Shown here: one piece after another, positions 16,250 to 24,038 of the stretch
How the letters are laid out: each line of letters starts with the position of its first letter
Position numbering within the stretch: position 1 is the stretch's first letter
Source: RGIG426 sp045600765
Lineage (GTDB): Bacteria; Bacillota; Clostridia; Oscillospirales; Acutalibacteraceae
DNA: 36,359 nt
Direction of reading: 5' to 3'
Assembly (NCBI GenBank): GCA_045600765.1
Contig: JAZRYM010000020.1
Location: 1-36,359 of the forward strand
Made by a program: the position numbers and the translations under genes
The notes under the pieces: model-generated
The model's input: the letters and a program-made list of their open reading frames with translations, nothing else
Told to the model about the DNA's origin: nothing
The model's database searches: none

Positions 16250-16335
16250 GTAGGGACCGGCGCCCTCGACGGTCCGTCCCAAAATTTCGCGATAACTCAC
16301 GGCGGGTGTGTAGGGGACGGCGCCCTCGACGTCCC
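16250..16335. repeat. Pair of GTAGGG...GGCGCCCTCGACG palindromic repeats
   Basis: Copy A (16250-16280) and copy B (16310-16335) share GTAGGG, the core GGCGCCCTCGACG and a GTCC end. In each, the outer arms are inverted (GGACCG with CGGTCC; GGGACG with CGTCCC), so the RNA or DNA can fold. A partial relative, GTAGGGGACACC, lies at 15766-15777. They look like short dispersed palindromic repeats. The rest of 16281-16381 shows only the dnaX ribosome site AAAGGAG. Confidence 0.7.
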
Positions 16336-16381
16336 TCGTGGGATGTTGATGATGTGAAAAAATCAGAAAGGAGCGCGTGCA

Positions 16382-18058
16382 ATGTATCAAGTTTTATACC
16401 GCAAATGGCGGCCGAAAACCTTTTCGCAGGTAGTCGGTCAGGAATATGTCACCACCGCGCTCAAAAACGAGGTGGATGCGGCGCGGTTGTCCCACGCCTA
16501 CCTCTTTGTGGGGTCGCGCGGCACGGGCAAAACCTCGTGCGCGAAAATTCTCGCAAAAGCGGTCAACTGCCTGCATCCCGTAAACGGCGACCCGTGCGGC
16601 GAATGCGAGGTATGCAAGGGGATTGAGGACGGCTCGATTTTAGACGTAACCGAACTGGACGCCGCGTCCAACAACGGTGTCGATTACGTCCGCGAACTGC
16701 GCGAGGAGGTCGCGTATATGCCCGCCGTCGCGAAATACCGTGTGTATATCATCGACGAGGTACATATGATGACGGACAGCGCGTTTAACGCGCTTCTCAA
16801 AACGCTGGAAGAACCGCCGGCGCACGTTATTTTCATTTTGGCGACCACCGAGGTGCAGGAACTGCCCGACACCATTTTGTCGCGGTGTCAGCGGTTTGAT
16901 TTCGGGCGGATTGCGCCCGAAAAAATCGCGGCGCGCATTGCCCACATTGCCGAAAACGAGCCGTTTTCGGTGGACGAGGATGCCGCGCTGATGCTGGCAC
17001 GGTTGGCGGACGGCGGTATGCGCGATGCGTTGTCGCTCCTTGACCAGTGCGTGTCGCGCGCCGACCGCGTGACGATGCAAGTGGTGACCGAAACCGCCGG
17101 ACTTGCCGGCCGCGACCCGATGTATACGTTGTCTTCGGCGGTGCTGTCGGGTGACGGCGGCGCGGTGCTCGAATGGGTGGATGCGTTGCACAACGCTTCC
17201 AAGGATATGGAGCGGCTGTGCGTGGAATGTCTCGATTTTTATCGGCAACTGATGCTCTGTCGGCAGGTGAAAGACCCGTCGGCAATGATTGTGCTCCCGC
17301 CGGACGAGATGACCCGCCTGAAAGCGGAGGCGGAGAGGTACACGCTTCCCACGCTGATGCATTGTTTGGACGTGCTCCAAACCGCGTTGGAACGCCTACG
17401 TGGCGGGTCGAACCGTCGGGTAGAGGTGGAAATGGCTCTCCTTAAACTCTGCGAACCGGCGTTGGATACGAGTACGGCGGCGCTTGTCCGCCGATTGAGC
17501 GCGGTGGAAGCGGCGCTCCAAAACGGTGGTGCTCCGCTCGCGTGCGCGACGGTGCCCGCCCCGCAACCCGTGGCGGTGGAAACGCCCGCCGAACCGGTAG
17601 CGGAACAGCCGGCGGCTGTGACAGAAGAACCGGCGGCAGAAGAAAACCCCGTTCCCGCGCAACCGGCACAAGAGGTCGCACAACCGACCGCGCCCGCCGC
17701 ACAACTGACCGCGGACGGCGACACGCCGTTTGACAAGTGGGAGGACGTGCTTTCGGAACTTTCGCAGACGGCACCGCCGCTTCACGGCGTACTGATTGGG
17801 AGCACGGCGGCGATTCGCGACGATTTTGTGCTTATCTCCACCGAAAACGCGATGTTCCGCACGCTTGTTTCGGGCGACGGCAACAAGAAAAAGTTGTCGG
17901 ATGCGATTGAGAAAGTTACCGGTCGGACGTACCGTATCGGAATGAAAAAAGCGGCGGCAAAAGAGGCGCCGCCGAGTGAGCCGGACAGTCCGCTGTCGGC
18001 ATTTTTGCGCGAGAGCCGCGATGCCGGCATCGCGGTGGACATTAAGGAGGAATCGTAA
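16382..18058 (+). CDS. dnaX: DNA polymerase III subunits gamma/tau
   Basis: The clamp-loader ATPase of the replisome. The 558-residue product opens MYQVLYRKWRPKTFSQVVGQ and has Walker A GSRGTGKT (about 45-52). A Cys zinc module (C at about 64, then CGECEVC) follows, with Walker B IIDEVHMM and the SRC sensor ILSRCQRFDF. Residues ~395-445 are a Pro/Ala/Glu-rich linker, followed by a C-terminal tau-like domain. No clear programmed-frameshift site was found. It ends directly before ybaB. Confidence 0.96.
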   Translation: MYQVLYRKWRPKTFSQVVGQEYVTTALKNEVDAARLSHAYLFVGSRGTGKTSCAKILAKAVNCLHPVNGDPCGECEVCKGIEDGSILDVTELDAASNNGVDYVRELREEVAYMPAVAKYRVYIIDEVHMMTDSAFNALLKTLEEPPAHVIFILATTEVQELPDTILSRCQRFDFGRIAPEKIAARIAHIAENEPFSVDEDAALMLARLADGGMRDALSLLDQCVSRADRVTMQVVTETAGLAGRDPMYTLSSAVLSGDGGAVLEWVDALHNASKDMERLCVECLDFYRQLMLCRQVKDPSAMIVLPPDEMTRLKAEAERYTLPTLMHCLDVLQTALERLRGGSNRRVEVEMALLKLCEPALDTSTAALVRRLSAVEAALQNGGAPLACATVPAPQPVAVETPAEPVAEQPAAVTEEPAAEENPVPAQPAQEVAQPTAPAAQLTADGDTPFDKWEDVLSELSQTAPPLHGVLIGSTAAIRDDFVLISTENAMFRTLVSGDGNKKKLSDAIEKVTGRTYRIGMKKAAAKEAPPSEPDSPLSAFLRESRDAGIAVDIKEES

Positions 18059-18409
18059 ATGAAAGCGAGATTACCGCAAGGTGTGGGCCGTGGTGCCCCG
18101 AACAATATGCAGGGAATGCTGCAACAAGCGCAGAAAATGCAAGCCGATATGCAAGCGCTCCAAGAGGAACTCGGCGAGCGGGAATATTCCGCGACGGTCG
18201 GCGGCGGCACGGTGACGGCGGTCGTCAACGGGCATCATGAGGTGACGGCGCTCACTATCGACCCCGAAGTGGTTGACCCGGACGACGTGGAAATGCTGTC
18301 CGATTTGGTCATCGCCGCGGTGAACGAGGCGGTGCGCAAAGCCGCCGAGGATTCGGAAGAATCTATGGGACAAATCACCGGCGGGATGAGCATTCCGGGT
18401 TTGCTGTAA
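18059..18409 (+). CDS. YbaB/EbfC-family nucleoid-associated protein
   Basis: A small DNA-binding protein of the YbaB/EbfC family, commonly encoded between dnaX and recR. The 116-residue product has a Gln/Met-rich helix (MLQQAQKMQADMQALQEEL), the core VGGGTVTAVVNGHHEVTALT and a C-terminal GGMSIPGLL. The ATG abuts the dnaX stop without spacing, so the two are probably translationally coupled. The N-terminus (MKARLPQGVGRGAPNN) is somewhat longer than usual. Confidence 0.93.
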   Translation: MKARLPQGVGRGAPNNMQGMLQQAQKMQADMQALQEELGEREYSATVGGGTVTAVVNGHHEVTALTIDPEVVDPDDVEMLSDLVIAAVNEAVRKAAEDSEESMGQITGGMSIPGLL

Positions 18410-18448
18410 GGTGATTTTACAAGATTTTAGGGAGTAGGAGGTGGCGTG

Positions 18449-19048
18449 ATGGCATCGCTTGCGGCGCCGCTTGAACGGCTGATTGAACAACTGGAAAAAT
18501 GGCCGACGATTGGGCACAAGTCGGCGCAACGGCTGGCGTTTTATCTGCTGTCGATACCGGACGAACGCGCCGCCGCCTTGGTGGACGCCATCCGCGATGC
18601 GCGCGAGAACGTGCACGAATGCAAGGTGTGTTGCCACCTGACCGACCGCGAGGTGTGCCCGTTTTGCGAAGACCTTGCCCGTGACCGCAAAACCATTTGC
18701 GTCGTTGCCGACCCGCGCGACGTAATGGCGATTGAGCGCGCGCGGGAGTATAAGGGCCTCTACCACGTGCTCCACGGCAATCTTTCGCCGATGGACGGCG
18801 TAACCCCGGAACAGTTGCGGATTAAAGAACTGCTGCACCGCGTTGCCGCGGAAGATATTGAAGAAGTCATTATGGCGACCAACCCGACGGTGGACGGCGA
18901 AGTGACCGCCACCTACATCGCCAAATTGCTCGCGCCGTTCGGCATAAAAGTGACCCGTCTTGCCTACGGAATTCCCGTGGGCGGCGACCTCGAATATGCC
19001 GACGACGTGACCTTGCGCCATTCGCTCGAAGGGCGCAACGAACTGTAA
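18449..19048 (+). CDS. recR: Recombination mediator RecR
   Basis: RecR works with RecO and RecF to load RecA at gaps. The 199-residue product has the N-terminal helix-hairpin-helix (WPTIGHKSAQRLAFYLL), a four-Cys zinc finger (CKVC, then CPFC) and a Toprim domain (ICVVADPRDVMAIER). It ends in the C-terminal LAYGIPVGGDLEYADDVTL. ATG 18449 is chosen over GTG 18446 because TAGGAGGT ends about 5 nt upstream. Confidence 0.96.
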   Translation: MASLAAPLERLIEQLEKWPTIGHKSAQRLAFYLLSIPDERAAALVDAIRDARENVHECKVCCHLTDREVCPFCEDLARDRKTICVVADPRDVMAIERAREYKGLYHVLHGNLSPMDGVTPEQLRIKELLHRVAAEDIEEVIMATNPTVDGEVTATYIAKLLAPFGIKVTRLAYGIPVGGDLEYADDVTLRHSLEGRNEL

Positions 19049-19060
19049 GAGGTGGGCAAG

Positions 19061-19531
19061 ATGGCAGAAAAAGCAAACACCAAAACGATTGCCCAGAACA
19101 AAAAGGCGTATCACGAATATTTTGTGGAAGAGAGCTTTGAAGCGGGGATTGAACTGTTCGGTACCGAGGTGAAATCGTTGCGCCGCGGTGCGTGTAACCT
19201 GAAAGACGCGTGGTGCAGTATTGACGACGGCGAGATGTTCGTCTGCAACCTGCACATAAGCCCTTACGAACAGGGAAACATTTTCAACCGCGACCCGTTG
19301 CGCGTGCGGCGGTTGTTGCTCCACAAAAAGGAGATTATGCGCCTTGTAGGCATCACGAAGCAAAAGGGGTATACCCTCATTCCGCTTTCGCTCTATTTCA
19401 AAAATTCGCGGGTGAAAGTGCAAGTCGGGGTGTGCCGCGGCAAGAAATTGTACGATAAGCGCGAAGCGGAAGCCAAGCGGGAGTTGAACCGCGAGGCGGA
19501 ACGCGCGATGAAAAACAAAGAAATCGGATAA
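19061..19531 (+). CDS. smpB: tmRNA-binding protein SmpB
   Basis: SmpB brings tmRNA to stalled ribosomes for trans-translation. The 156-residue product has NKKAYHEYFVEESFEAGIEL, GTEVKSLRRGACNLKDAW, the motif RRLLLHKKEI and a lysine/arginine-rich C-terminal tail. ATG 19061 follows AGAGGTG. It lies 25 nt upstream of its RNA partner ssrA, the classic arrangement. Confidence 0.96.
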   Translation: MAEKANTKTIAQNKKAYHEYFVEESFEAGIELFGTEVKSLRRGACNLKDAWCSIDDGEMFVCNLHISPYEQGNIFNRDPLRVRRLLLHKKEIMRLVGITKQKGYTLIPLSLYFKNSRVKVQVGVCRGKKLYDKREAEAKRELNREAERAMKNKEIG

Positions 19532-19556
19532 ACTACGGATGAAAATTTGAAAATAC

Positions 19557-19904
19557 GGGGGCGTAAAGGTTTCGACGGGGATTTGGAACCACGGTAAGCG
19601 AGTAGCGGGGCGGGACCGCTATAAAATCCGCACCTTAAAAGTAAACGACGACATTCCTGTCGCTCAGGCGGCCTAAGTAGGCCACCCGTCCTGCCGAAGA
19701 CGACCGCGACTTCGGCAAGGGCGTCGATTAGCGGTGCACGTGAACGAAAAAGTGCCGCCTTTTTCGTCATGACGGAGCGGCTACCGTAGTCAATAGCCTG
19801 TTTTTCGGCGATTGGCGAGGGGAATCTTAAACGAAAAACTGCACTCGGAGAAAGCCGTGGGGATGGATTTTCGGACGCGAGTTCGATTCTCGCCGCCTCC
19901 ACCA
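19557..19904 (+). ncRNA. ssrA: Transfer-messenger RNA
   Basis: The 348-nt RNA starts GGGGGCG and ends CGCCTCCACCA, so the acceptor stem pairs with one G-U. A genomically encoded CCA lies at 19902-19904. The 5' part has the tmRNA hallmark AAAGGTTTCGACGGGGAT, and the TpsiC arm contains GAGTTCGATTCTC. The tag frame reads GTA AAC GAC GAC ATT CCT GTC GCT CAG GCG GCC TAA (19641-19676), giving VNDDIPVAQAA after the tRNA-borne alanine. A perfect hairpin GGCCTA/TAGGCC surrounds the tag stop. No separate promoter was seen, so it may be processed from the smpB transcript. Confidence 0.95.
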
Positions 19905-19944
19905 AAAATCGACAAATCTCGACAGAGGTTTGTCGATTTTACTT
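19905..19944 (+). terminator. Terminator after ssrA
   Basis: A 16-bp stem, AAAATCGACAAATCTC (19905-19920) with GAGGTTTGTCGATTTT (19925-19940) and one G-U pair, loop GACA, begins directly after the CCA end and finishes in four T. Confidence 0.85.
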
Positions 19945-20106
19945 ATTACCTCTTCACTATTCACTTTTCACTAAAAAAACAAGTGTCGATTTTTGGAAAG
20001 TAATAAGTAATAGTGAATAGTGAAGAAGTAAGGTGTCGGCTTCGCCTTGATTTTACGCACCCTACCCTCGCCCGATTACAAAAAAGCTGCAAGCCTTATG
20101 GCTTGC
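19941..20106. repeat. AT-rich inverted repeats and a hairpin in the ssrA-acyltransferase gap
   Basis: ACTTATTAC (19941-19949) is inverted at 20000-20008, and CTTCACTATTCACT (19952-19965) is inverted perfectly at 20012-20025. A separate stem GCAAGCC (20089-20095)/GGCTTGC (20100-20106) is followed by a short T-run. No gene is supported between 19905 and 20319. The simple TTCAC/TTATTA composition looks like remnant or dispersed repeats. Confidence 0.6.
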
Positions 20107-20158
20107 CGGTTTTGGTATTTGCCGTTTCACTTTTTACGAAAAAGCAAGGGTGAATTTT

Positions 20159-20212
20159 TTATTTTTCTTTCTTCGTCTTATAAAACGCAAGAATGAGCAG
20201 GGCGCCGGCGGA
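20159..20212. repeat. Distal copy of a 54-bp duplication of the transporter gene 3' end
   Basis: This stretch matches 21399-21452 at 53 of 54 positions (C at 20205, A at 21445). That is exactly the last 17 codons plus stop of the exporter gene on the - strand. The mismatch would change a Val codon (GTC) to Gly (GGC). Outside these 54 bases the two flanks diverge immediately. It is an isolated gene tail with no upstream coding sequence, 1240 bp from the real one. Confidence 0.93.
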
Positions 20213-20222
20213 AGTCTTGACA

Positions 20223-20251
20223 TTGACTTTTTTTGTGATTTGCGATATTAT
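20223..20251 (+). promoter_or_regulatory. Promoter of the acyltransferase gene
   Basis: TTGACT (20223-20228) and TATTAT (20246-20251) are 17 nt apart; a TATAAT overlaps at 20251-20256. It begins 11 bp inside the segment bounded by the 54-bp repeats, so the segment carries its own promoter. Confidence 0.65.
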
Positions 20252-20319
20252 ATAATTTATGGTAGCGCGTTTGGCGTTTCGTCACGCGAAACAAGTTTGT
20301 TTAGGAGTTGAAAGAGGAT

Positions 20320-21339
20320 ATGAGCACCAACGGCACAAAATCTATCAACAGAAATTCGATTTCGCTGATACGTATTGTGGCAACGTTTGCCATCTTGTTA
20401 TGTCATTATGTTTCGTGGTTTGATAGAATTAATTTTACAGGTCAAATTTTCAATGTCGGAGTCCCGTTGTTTTTTATCATTTCGGGCTATTTGTTTGGCA
20501 ACAAAACGATTGACAAAACATTTCCGTGGCTCAAAAAGAGATTGCTTAGAATTGTTACCCCGGTATATTTGTATTATGCAGTTTGTGTGATTGTTTTACT
20601 TTTGATAGGTAACCTCGGCGACATTTCACTATGGGCTACCGTAAAACAACTTCTTAATCTCCACGGATTTGTGGGGGGGGGTATAGGTAACGTTGTTACG
20701 GGACATTTATGGTTTGTTAGTTATATTATTTTGTGCTATATATTGACACCGGTGTTGCAATTTTGCGTTAAACATTTTTCGAAGCGAACGGTTATTGGCG
20801 GTGTTTGTATTGTAGCGGCATTAGAAATTCTTTTAATGTTGAGCATCCCGACGTTTGAGTTTATGTCCTGGTTTGCTGGATGCATAGCATATGCTGTTGC
20901 GTATTTTTATTGTGCCTATGGAGGGAAAAAGCTGAACGGCAAACAGTATGTTTTGCTCTCTGTCTTGACTGTTTGCATGTTAGGCGTTCGCATTTTCGGT
21001 AAAATGTATATGGACGGGTCTCAACTATACGATCGTGTAATTGTTCCCTACTCGCATTGCGTTTTGGCGTTTTGGATGTTCTTCACCTTGCTGTGGATTG
21101 GCGACAAACTCTTTGACGGCAAAAAAGACAGCAAGGTATTAAATGTTTTGAATGATTTGAGTTACTATGTGTATATCGTACATTATTGTTTGCTTTTAGG
21201 GCCGCTTTTCTTAAAAACATTGAGTGGAAATATGGCGATTAATTCCTTCTGCTTTTTCGCACTTACGCTTGTGCTGGCGTATGTGTTGAAGTTTTTGGAT
21301 AACATCTTGCATTCTAAAATAATTAAAAATCGCAATTAA
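20320..21339 (+). CDS. Membrane acyltransferase, acyltransferase-3 family
   Basis: Such proteins transfer acetyl or other acyl groups to cell-surface glycans or lipids. The 339-residue product has about ten hydrophobic segments, the N-terminal family block LIRIVATFAILLCHYVSW with its conserved His, and GHLWFVSYIILCYILTP. The substrate is not predictable. ATG 20320 has AGGAG 12 nt upstream; a TTG at 20308 directly abuts that site. The gene is clearly more AT-rich than its neighbours, has its own promoter and terminator, and lies between copies of a 54-bp repeat, suggesting acquisition. A run of nine G lies inside it. Confidence 0.88.
   Translation: MSTNGTKSINRNSISLIRIVATFAILLCHYVSWFDRINFTGQIFNVGVPLFFIISGYLFGNKTIDKTFPWLKKRLLRIVTPVYLYYAVCVIVLLLIGNLGDISLWATVKQLLNLHGFVGGGIGNVVTGHLWFVSYIILCYILTPVLQFCVKHFSKRTVIGGVCIVAALEILLMLSIPTFEFMSWFAGCIAYAVAYFYCAYGGKKLNGKQYVLLSVLTVCMLGVRIFGKMYMDGSQLYDRVIVPYSHCVLAFWMFFTLLWIGDKLFDGKKDSKVLNVLNDLSYYVYIVHYCLLLGPLFLKTLSGNMAINSFCFFALTLVLAYVLKFLDNILHSKIIKNRN
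20673..20681 (+). repeat. Nine-G homopolymer inside the acyltransferase gene
   Basis: Nine consecutive G encode the end of Val and Gly-Gly-Gly around codons 118-121 in a gene otherwise rich in A and T. Loss or gain of one base would shift the frame about a third of the way in. Confidence 0.9.
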
Positions 21340-21355
21340 GAGAGAAAGCAGAAAT

Positions 21356-21392
21356 CACCCCTGCACTGGGTTGCGGTGCAGGGGTGTTTTTT
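21356..21392 (+). terminator. Terminator after the acyltransferase gene
   Basis: CACCCCTGCAC (21356-21366) pairs perfectly with GTGCAGGGGTG (21376-21386), loop of nine, followed by six T. It faces the convergent transporter gene, which ends at 21399, and may also slow transcription from that side. Confidence 0.9.
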
Positions 21393-21398
21393 CATCTA

Positions 21399-21452
21399 TT
21401 ATTTTTCTTTCTTCGTCTTATAAAACGCAAGAATGAGCAGGGCGACGGCGGA
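21399..21452. repeat. Proximal copy of the 54-bp duplication (intact transporter 3' end)
   Basis: The last 17 codons and the stop of the exporter gene, repeated at 20159-20212 with one mismatch. This copy is in frame with the full gene. Confidence 0.93.
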
Positions 21453-23483
21453 GCAAATGGCGGTGAGCAAGTAAATGTCCGAGAAGCCCTCGTTTAGGGT
21501 GTCGCGGAAGCAGGTTTCGAGCTTATCGCGGCGCGTTTCGATGTCCGCCTGATACGTTTCAAGCGCCGTATCAAATGCACCGGGCACCGCCGCTTTCAGC
21601 TCGCCCATATGCGCGGACAGCGTTTCCATTTCCGCAATGGCGGCATCCATACCACCTGCCGCGCCGCCCATAGCCGAGGTGTCACCGCCTGTTGCGGATG
21701 CAGGCATCCCGCTCGGCATTCCGCCGGTTACGCCGCTCGGCATTCCGGCGGGCATACCGCCTTGTGCGCCGCCGCTCATAGCCGCCGCCATTTTCGCCTG
21801 CGCCGCTTTCATTCCGGCAACGCCTTGGTCAATGCCGGCGATACCCCGGTCAATGCCGGTGTTGATGGTTTCAATCACCCCGGGCGTCATCTCGTCAAAC
21901 ATCATTTTGGCGAGGGTTTTGGTGTTATCCACAATGGTGGTCACGTCGCTTCCTTGCAGCAGTTCCACCGCGCCGTCCGGCATTTTGAAGTTGCTGTTGT
22001 TGCCGCTCATATCCATTTTCATGGTGGTCATCTCGGACAGCGACGGCATTTCCGCCATTTTATCGGCGAACTGCGGGTTGTTTTTCATTTCGTCCATTTT
22101 TTCCGAAATTTCCTGCATATACGGCAGTTCCGGCACCGCCACTTCCTGCGGGAGCAACGGCATTAAGTTGCCCTGCACGCTCATACCGGCGGTGGAGATG
22201 AAACCGACCATAATCGCGGGCGCAATCGCCGTGCCGATGGAGCGCACAAGGGAGAGCGCCGCCAAAGCGGAGTTGGATTCGTTCGGGTCGGTGTCGGCGA
22301 GCATCATATAGTTGACGGGTGTCCCCATCGTGAAGCCCATCCCGAGTCCGGCGAGCGCCAGCCCGACGAGCACGGTCAGCATCGACGGGGATTTGGTGGT
22401 GACGAACATCATAAAGAGCGCGCCGGCGGCGGTGCAAAGGAACCCGAACGCCAAGATGACTTTCGGCCCGAATTTGTCAATCAGTTTGCCCGAGACGGGT
22501 GCGCCGAGCCCGGCGAACAAGCCGAGCATAATGACGAGGTAGCCGCCCGAACCCGACGGCAGATAAAGGCAGTTTTCGGCGAATTGCGGCACGAAGATGA
22601 CACCCATCATCAAAAACCCGCTGACCGTCGAGAGAATAAGGGTGATAAGCAGGTTGCGCTCGGTAAAGTAGCGCGGGTTGATAACCGGGTCTTCCGCTTT
22701 CTTTTCGGCGAGGATGTAAAGCGGGATAAAGAGCACAAAGACGAGCAGGAACGGCCACACGTCGGTGGTGAGCAGGGAGTTGCCGAAGTCGAAGAAATCG
22801 AGGTTTTTCAGCCCGTACAGCAGGGAGAGCACCATCACCGTCAGCGTGAAAATGCCGAAGATGTCGATTTTTTTGTTGTTTTCCGCGTTGCGGTTGTTGT
22901 CCAGTTTGAACAGCCCGCAAAGGATGATAAAGAGCGAAATCGGGAGGTTGATGTAGAAGATAAATTCCCACCGGTCGGTGCCGAACAGGTCTAAAATCGC
23001 GCTGCCCGCCGATGCACCGAACACGTTGGCAATCCCGTACACGCCGCCGACCAAACCGAGCGCCATTCCGCGCTTTTCGGGCGGGAAAGTGGTGCCGAAT
23101 TCCGCGGTGGCAATGGGGACGATACCGCCGCCGCCAATCGCCTGCACCACGCGCGCGGCGAGCAACAGCGGGAAGCCGCCGAACGAGCCGGACAACCCGC
23201 AAAAGAGCGAGCCGAGCCCGAACAGCGAGATGCAGAGAATGTAGATGTATTTCCGACCGAAGCGGTCAGCCAGTTTGCCCATAATCGGGACGCTCGCCGC
23301 GTAGGCGAGGGTGTAAATGGTAATCATCCAAATACCGCTTTGCGCCGAAACGCCGAGCTGGTTTTGGATGATGGTGCGTGCCGGAGTGACGATGCCCGTA
23401 TCAATCGCGCCCATAAAAATGCCCGCGAGATAGAGAATCATTACCAGCACATAACTTTTGGAAGAAGATGTTTTGCTTGCCAT
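21399..23483 (-). CDS. DHA2-like drug exporter with a large Gly/Met-rich loop
   Basis: A proton-driven multidrug efflux protein of the major facilitator superfamily, EmrB/QacA-like. The 694-residue product has the DHA2 N-terminus (YLAGIFMGAIDTGIVTPART) and the motif GKLADRFGRKYIYI between TM2 and TM3, then ARVVQAIGGGGIVPIA. The expected ~14 membrane segments are visible. Between the last two lies an unusual ~200-residue loop (about 450-665) with helical stretches and repeats such as GMPSGVTGGMPSGMPAS. AAAGGAAC precedes the ATG at 23483. It lies 21 nt after the marR-type gene and is presumably controlled by it. Its last 54 bp are duplicated at 20159. Confidence 0.9.
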   Translation of the reverse strand: MASKTSSSKSYVLVMILYLAGIFMGAIDTGIVTPARTIIQNQLGVSAQSGIWMITIYTLAYAASVPIMGKLADRFGRKYIYILCISLFGLGSLFCGLSGSFGGFPLLLAARVVQAIGGGGIVPIATAEFGTTFPPEKRGMALGLVGGVYGIANVFGASAGSAILDLFGTDRWEFIFYINLPISLFIILCGLFKLDNNRNAENNKKIDIFGIFTLTVMVLSLLYGLKNLDFFDFGNSLLTTDVWPFLLVFVLFIPLYILAEKKAEDPVINPRYFTERNLLITLILSTVSGFLMMGVIFVPQFAENCLYLPSGSGGYLVIMLGLFAGLGAPVSGKLIDKFGPKVILAFGFLCTAAGALFMMFVTTKSPSMLTVLVGLALAGLGMGFTMGTPVNYMMLADTDPNESNSALAALSLVRSIGTAIAPAIMVGFISTAGMSVQGNLMPLLPQEVAVPELPYMQEISEKMDEMKNNPQFADKMAEMPSLSEMTTMKMDMSGNNSNFKMPDGAVELLQGSDVTTIVDNTKTLAKMMFDEMTPGVIETINTGIDRGIAGIDQGVAGMKAAQAKMAAAMSGGAQGGMPAGMPSGVTGGMPSGMPASATGGDTSAMGGAAGGMDAAIAEMETLSAHMGELKAAVPGAFDTALETYQADIETRRDKLETCFRDTLNEGFSDIYLLTAICSAVALLILAFYKTKKEK

Positions 23484-23504
23484 GGTGACAGTTCCTTTCG
23501 TGAA

Positions 23505-23984
23505 TTAGGTGGATTTTTTTGCGTGGGTTTCGCCGTAAAACGCCGCGGCGTTTTGCGCCATTTGGTCGAGTGCCGCCCGCGTGGTTTCGAGGGATTCCGG
23601 CGGGATTCCCGCCAAAAGACGGGCGTTCCACCGCCGCAAGATGTCGAGCAGCGGCGCGCGGAAATCGTGCCCTTTTTCGGTGAGTGAAAACAGGAACGAG
23701 CGGGAATCGGCGGGGTTTTGCTCGCGCAAAACGTAGCCTTTTTGTTCCAACTCTTTCATCGTGCGGGTCATCACGCCCTTGTCGTAGTGCAGTTCGCGGA
23801 TGAGTTCGTCCTGCGTTTTGCCCGCGATGACCGCCGCTTGCGGTCGCGCTTTTTGGAGCAACATCAGCAAAATGACCCCCTCGGCGGCGTTTAGGTCAAA
23901 GGGTTTCAGTTCGTCCCGCAGATAGAGTTTGAAATATTTGTCTGCAATCATCATCGTACGCCCGATGTCGGCAAACGGTTCCAT
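23505..23984 (-). CDS. MarR-family transcriptional regulator
   Basis: A winged-helix repressor of about 159 residues starting MEPFADIGRTMMIADKYFKL. The DNA-binding part has TQDELIRELHYDKGVMTRTM (recognition helix region), ELEQKGYVLREQNPADSRSF (the DxR-containing wing) and LTEKGHDF. The ATG at 23984 is chosen because GGGGTG lies upstream and because the longer frame would start in the promoter. First gene of a two-gene operon with the exporter, the usual layout for a drug-responsive autorepressor. Confidence 0.9.
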   Translation of the reverse strand: MEPFADIGRTMMIADKYFKLYLRDELKPFDLNAAEGVILLMLLQKARPQAAVIAGKTQDELIRELHYDKGVMTRTMKELEQKGYVLREQNPADSRSFLFSLTEKGHDFRAPLLDILRRWNARLLAGIPPESLETTRAALDQMAQNAAAFYGETHAKKST

Positions 23985-24007
23985 AATGACACCCCTATTT
24001 TGAAAAT

Positions 24008-24025
24008 TAGTTGCTTTTGCAACTA
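24008..24025. promoter_or_regulatory. Palindromic operator of the marR-exporter operon
   Basis: A perfect 18-bp palindrome, TAGTTGC-TTTT-GCAACTA, lies about 14 bp downstream of the -10 box, over the predicted transcription start region. MarR proteins bind such palindromes to repress their own operons. Confidence 0.75.
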
Positions 24026-24038
24026 TGTGTACCGACCC

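Noticed and set aside
16113..16626. Open frames through the tandem repeats into dnaX
   Set aside because: Their sequence is just the repeat read in different frames, giving repetitive Arg/Gly/Pro-rich peptides.
17945..17951. A-AAA-AAG-like slippery run in dnaX as a gamma/tau frameshift site
   Set aside because: The run is read as AAA AAA G in the zero frame, lies only ~35 codons from the end, and no stimulatory hairpin or Shine-Dalgarno-like element was evident.
20159..20212. Simple pseudogene of a second transporter
   Set aside because: Only the last 17 codons plus stop are present, with a sharp edge at the stop codon and no further similarity upstream. The parallel case at rpsI makes insertion more likely. 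It is kept as an alternative, not excluded.
22584..23687. + strand open frames opposite the exporter and regulator genes
   Set aside because: They are antisense shadows of well-supported genes and lack ribosome sites.
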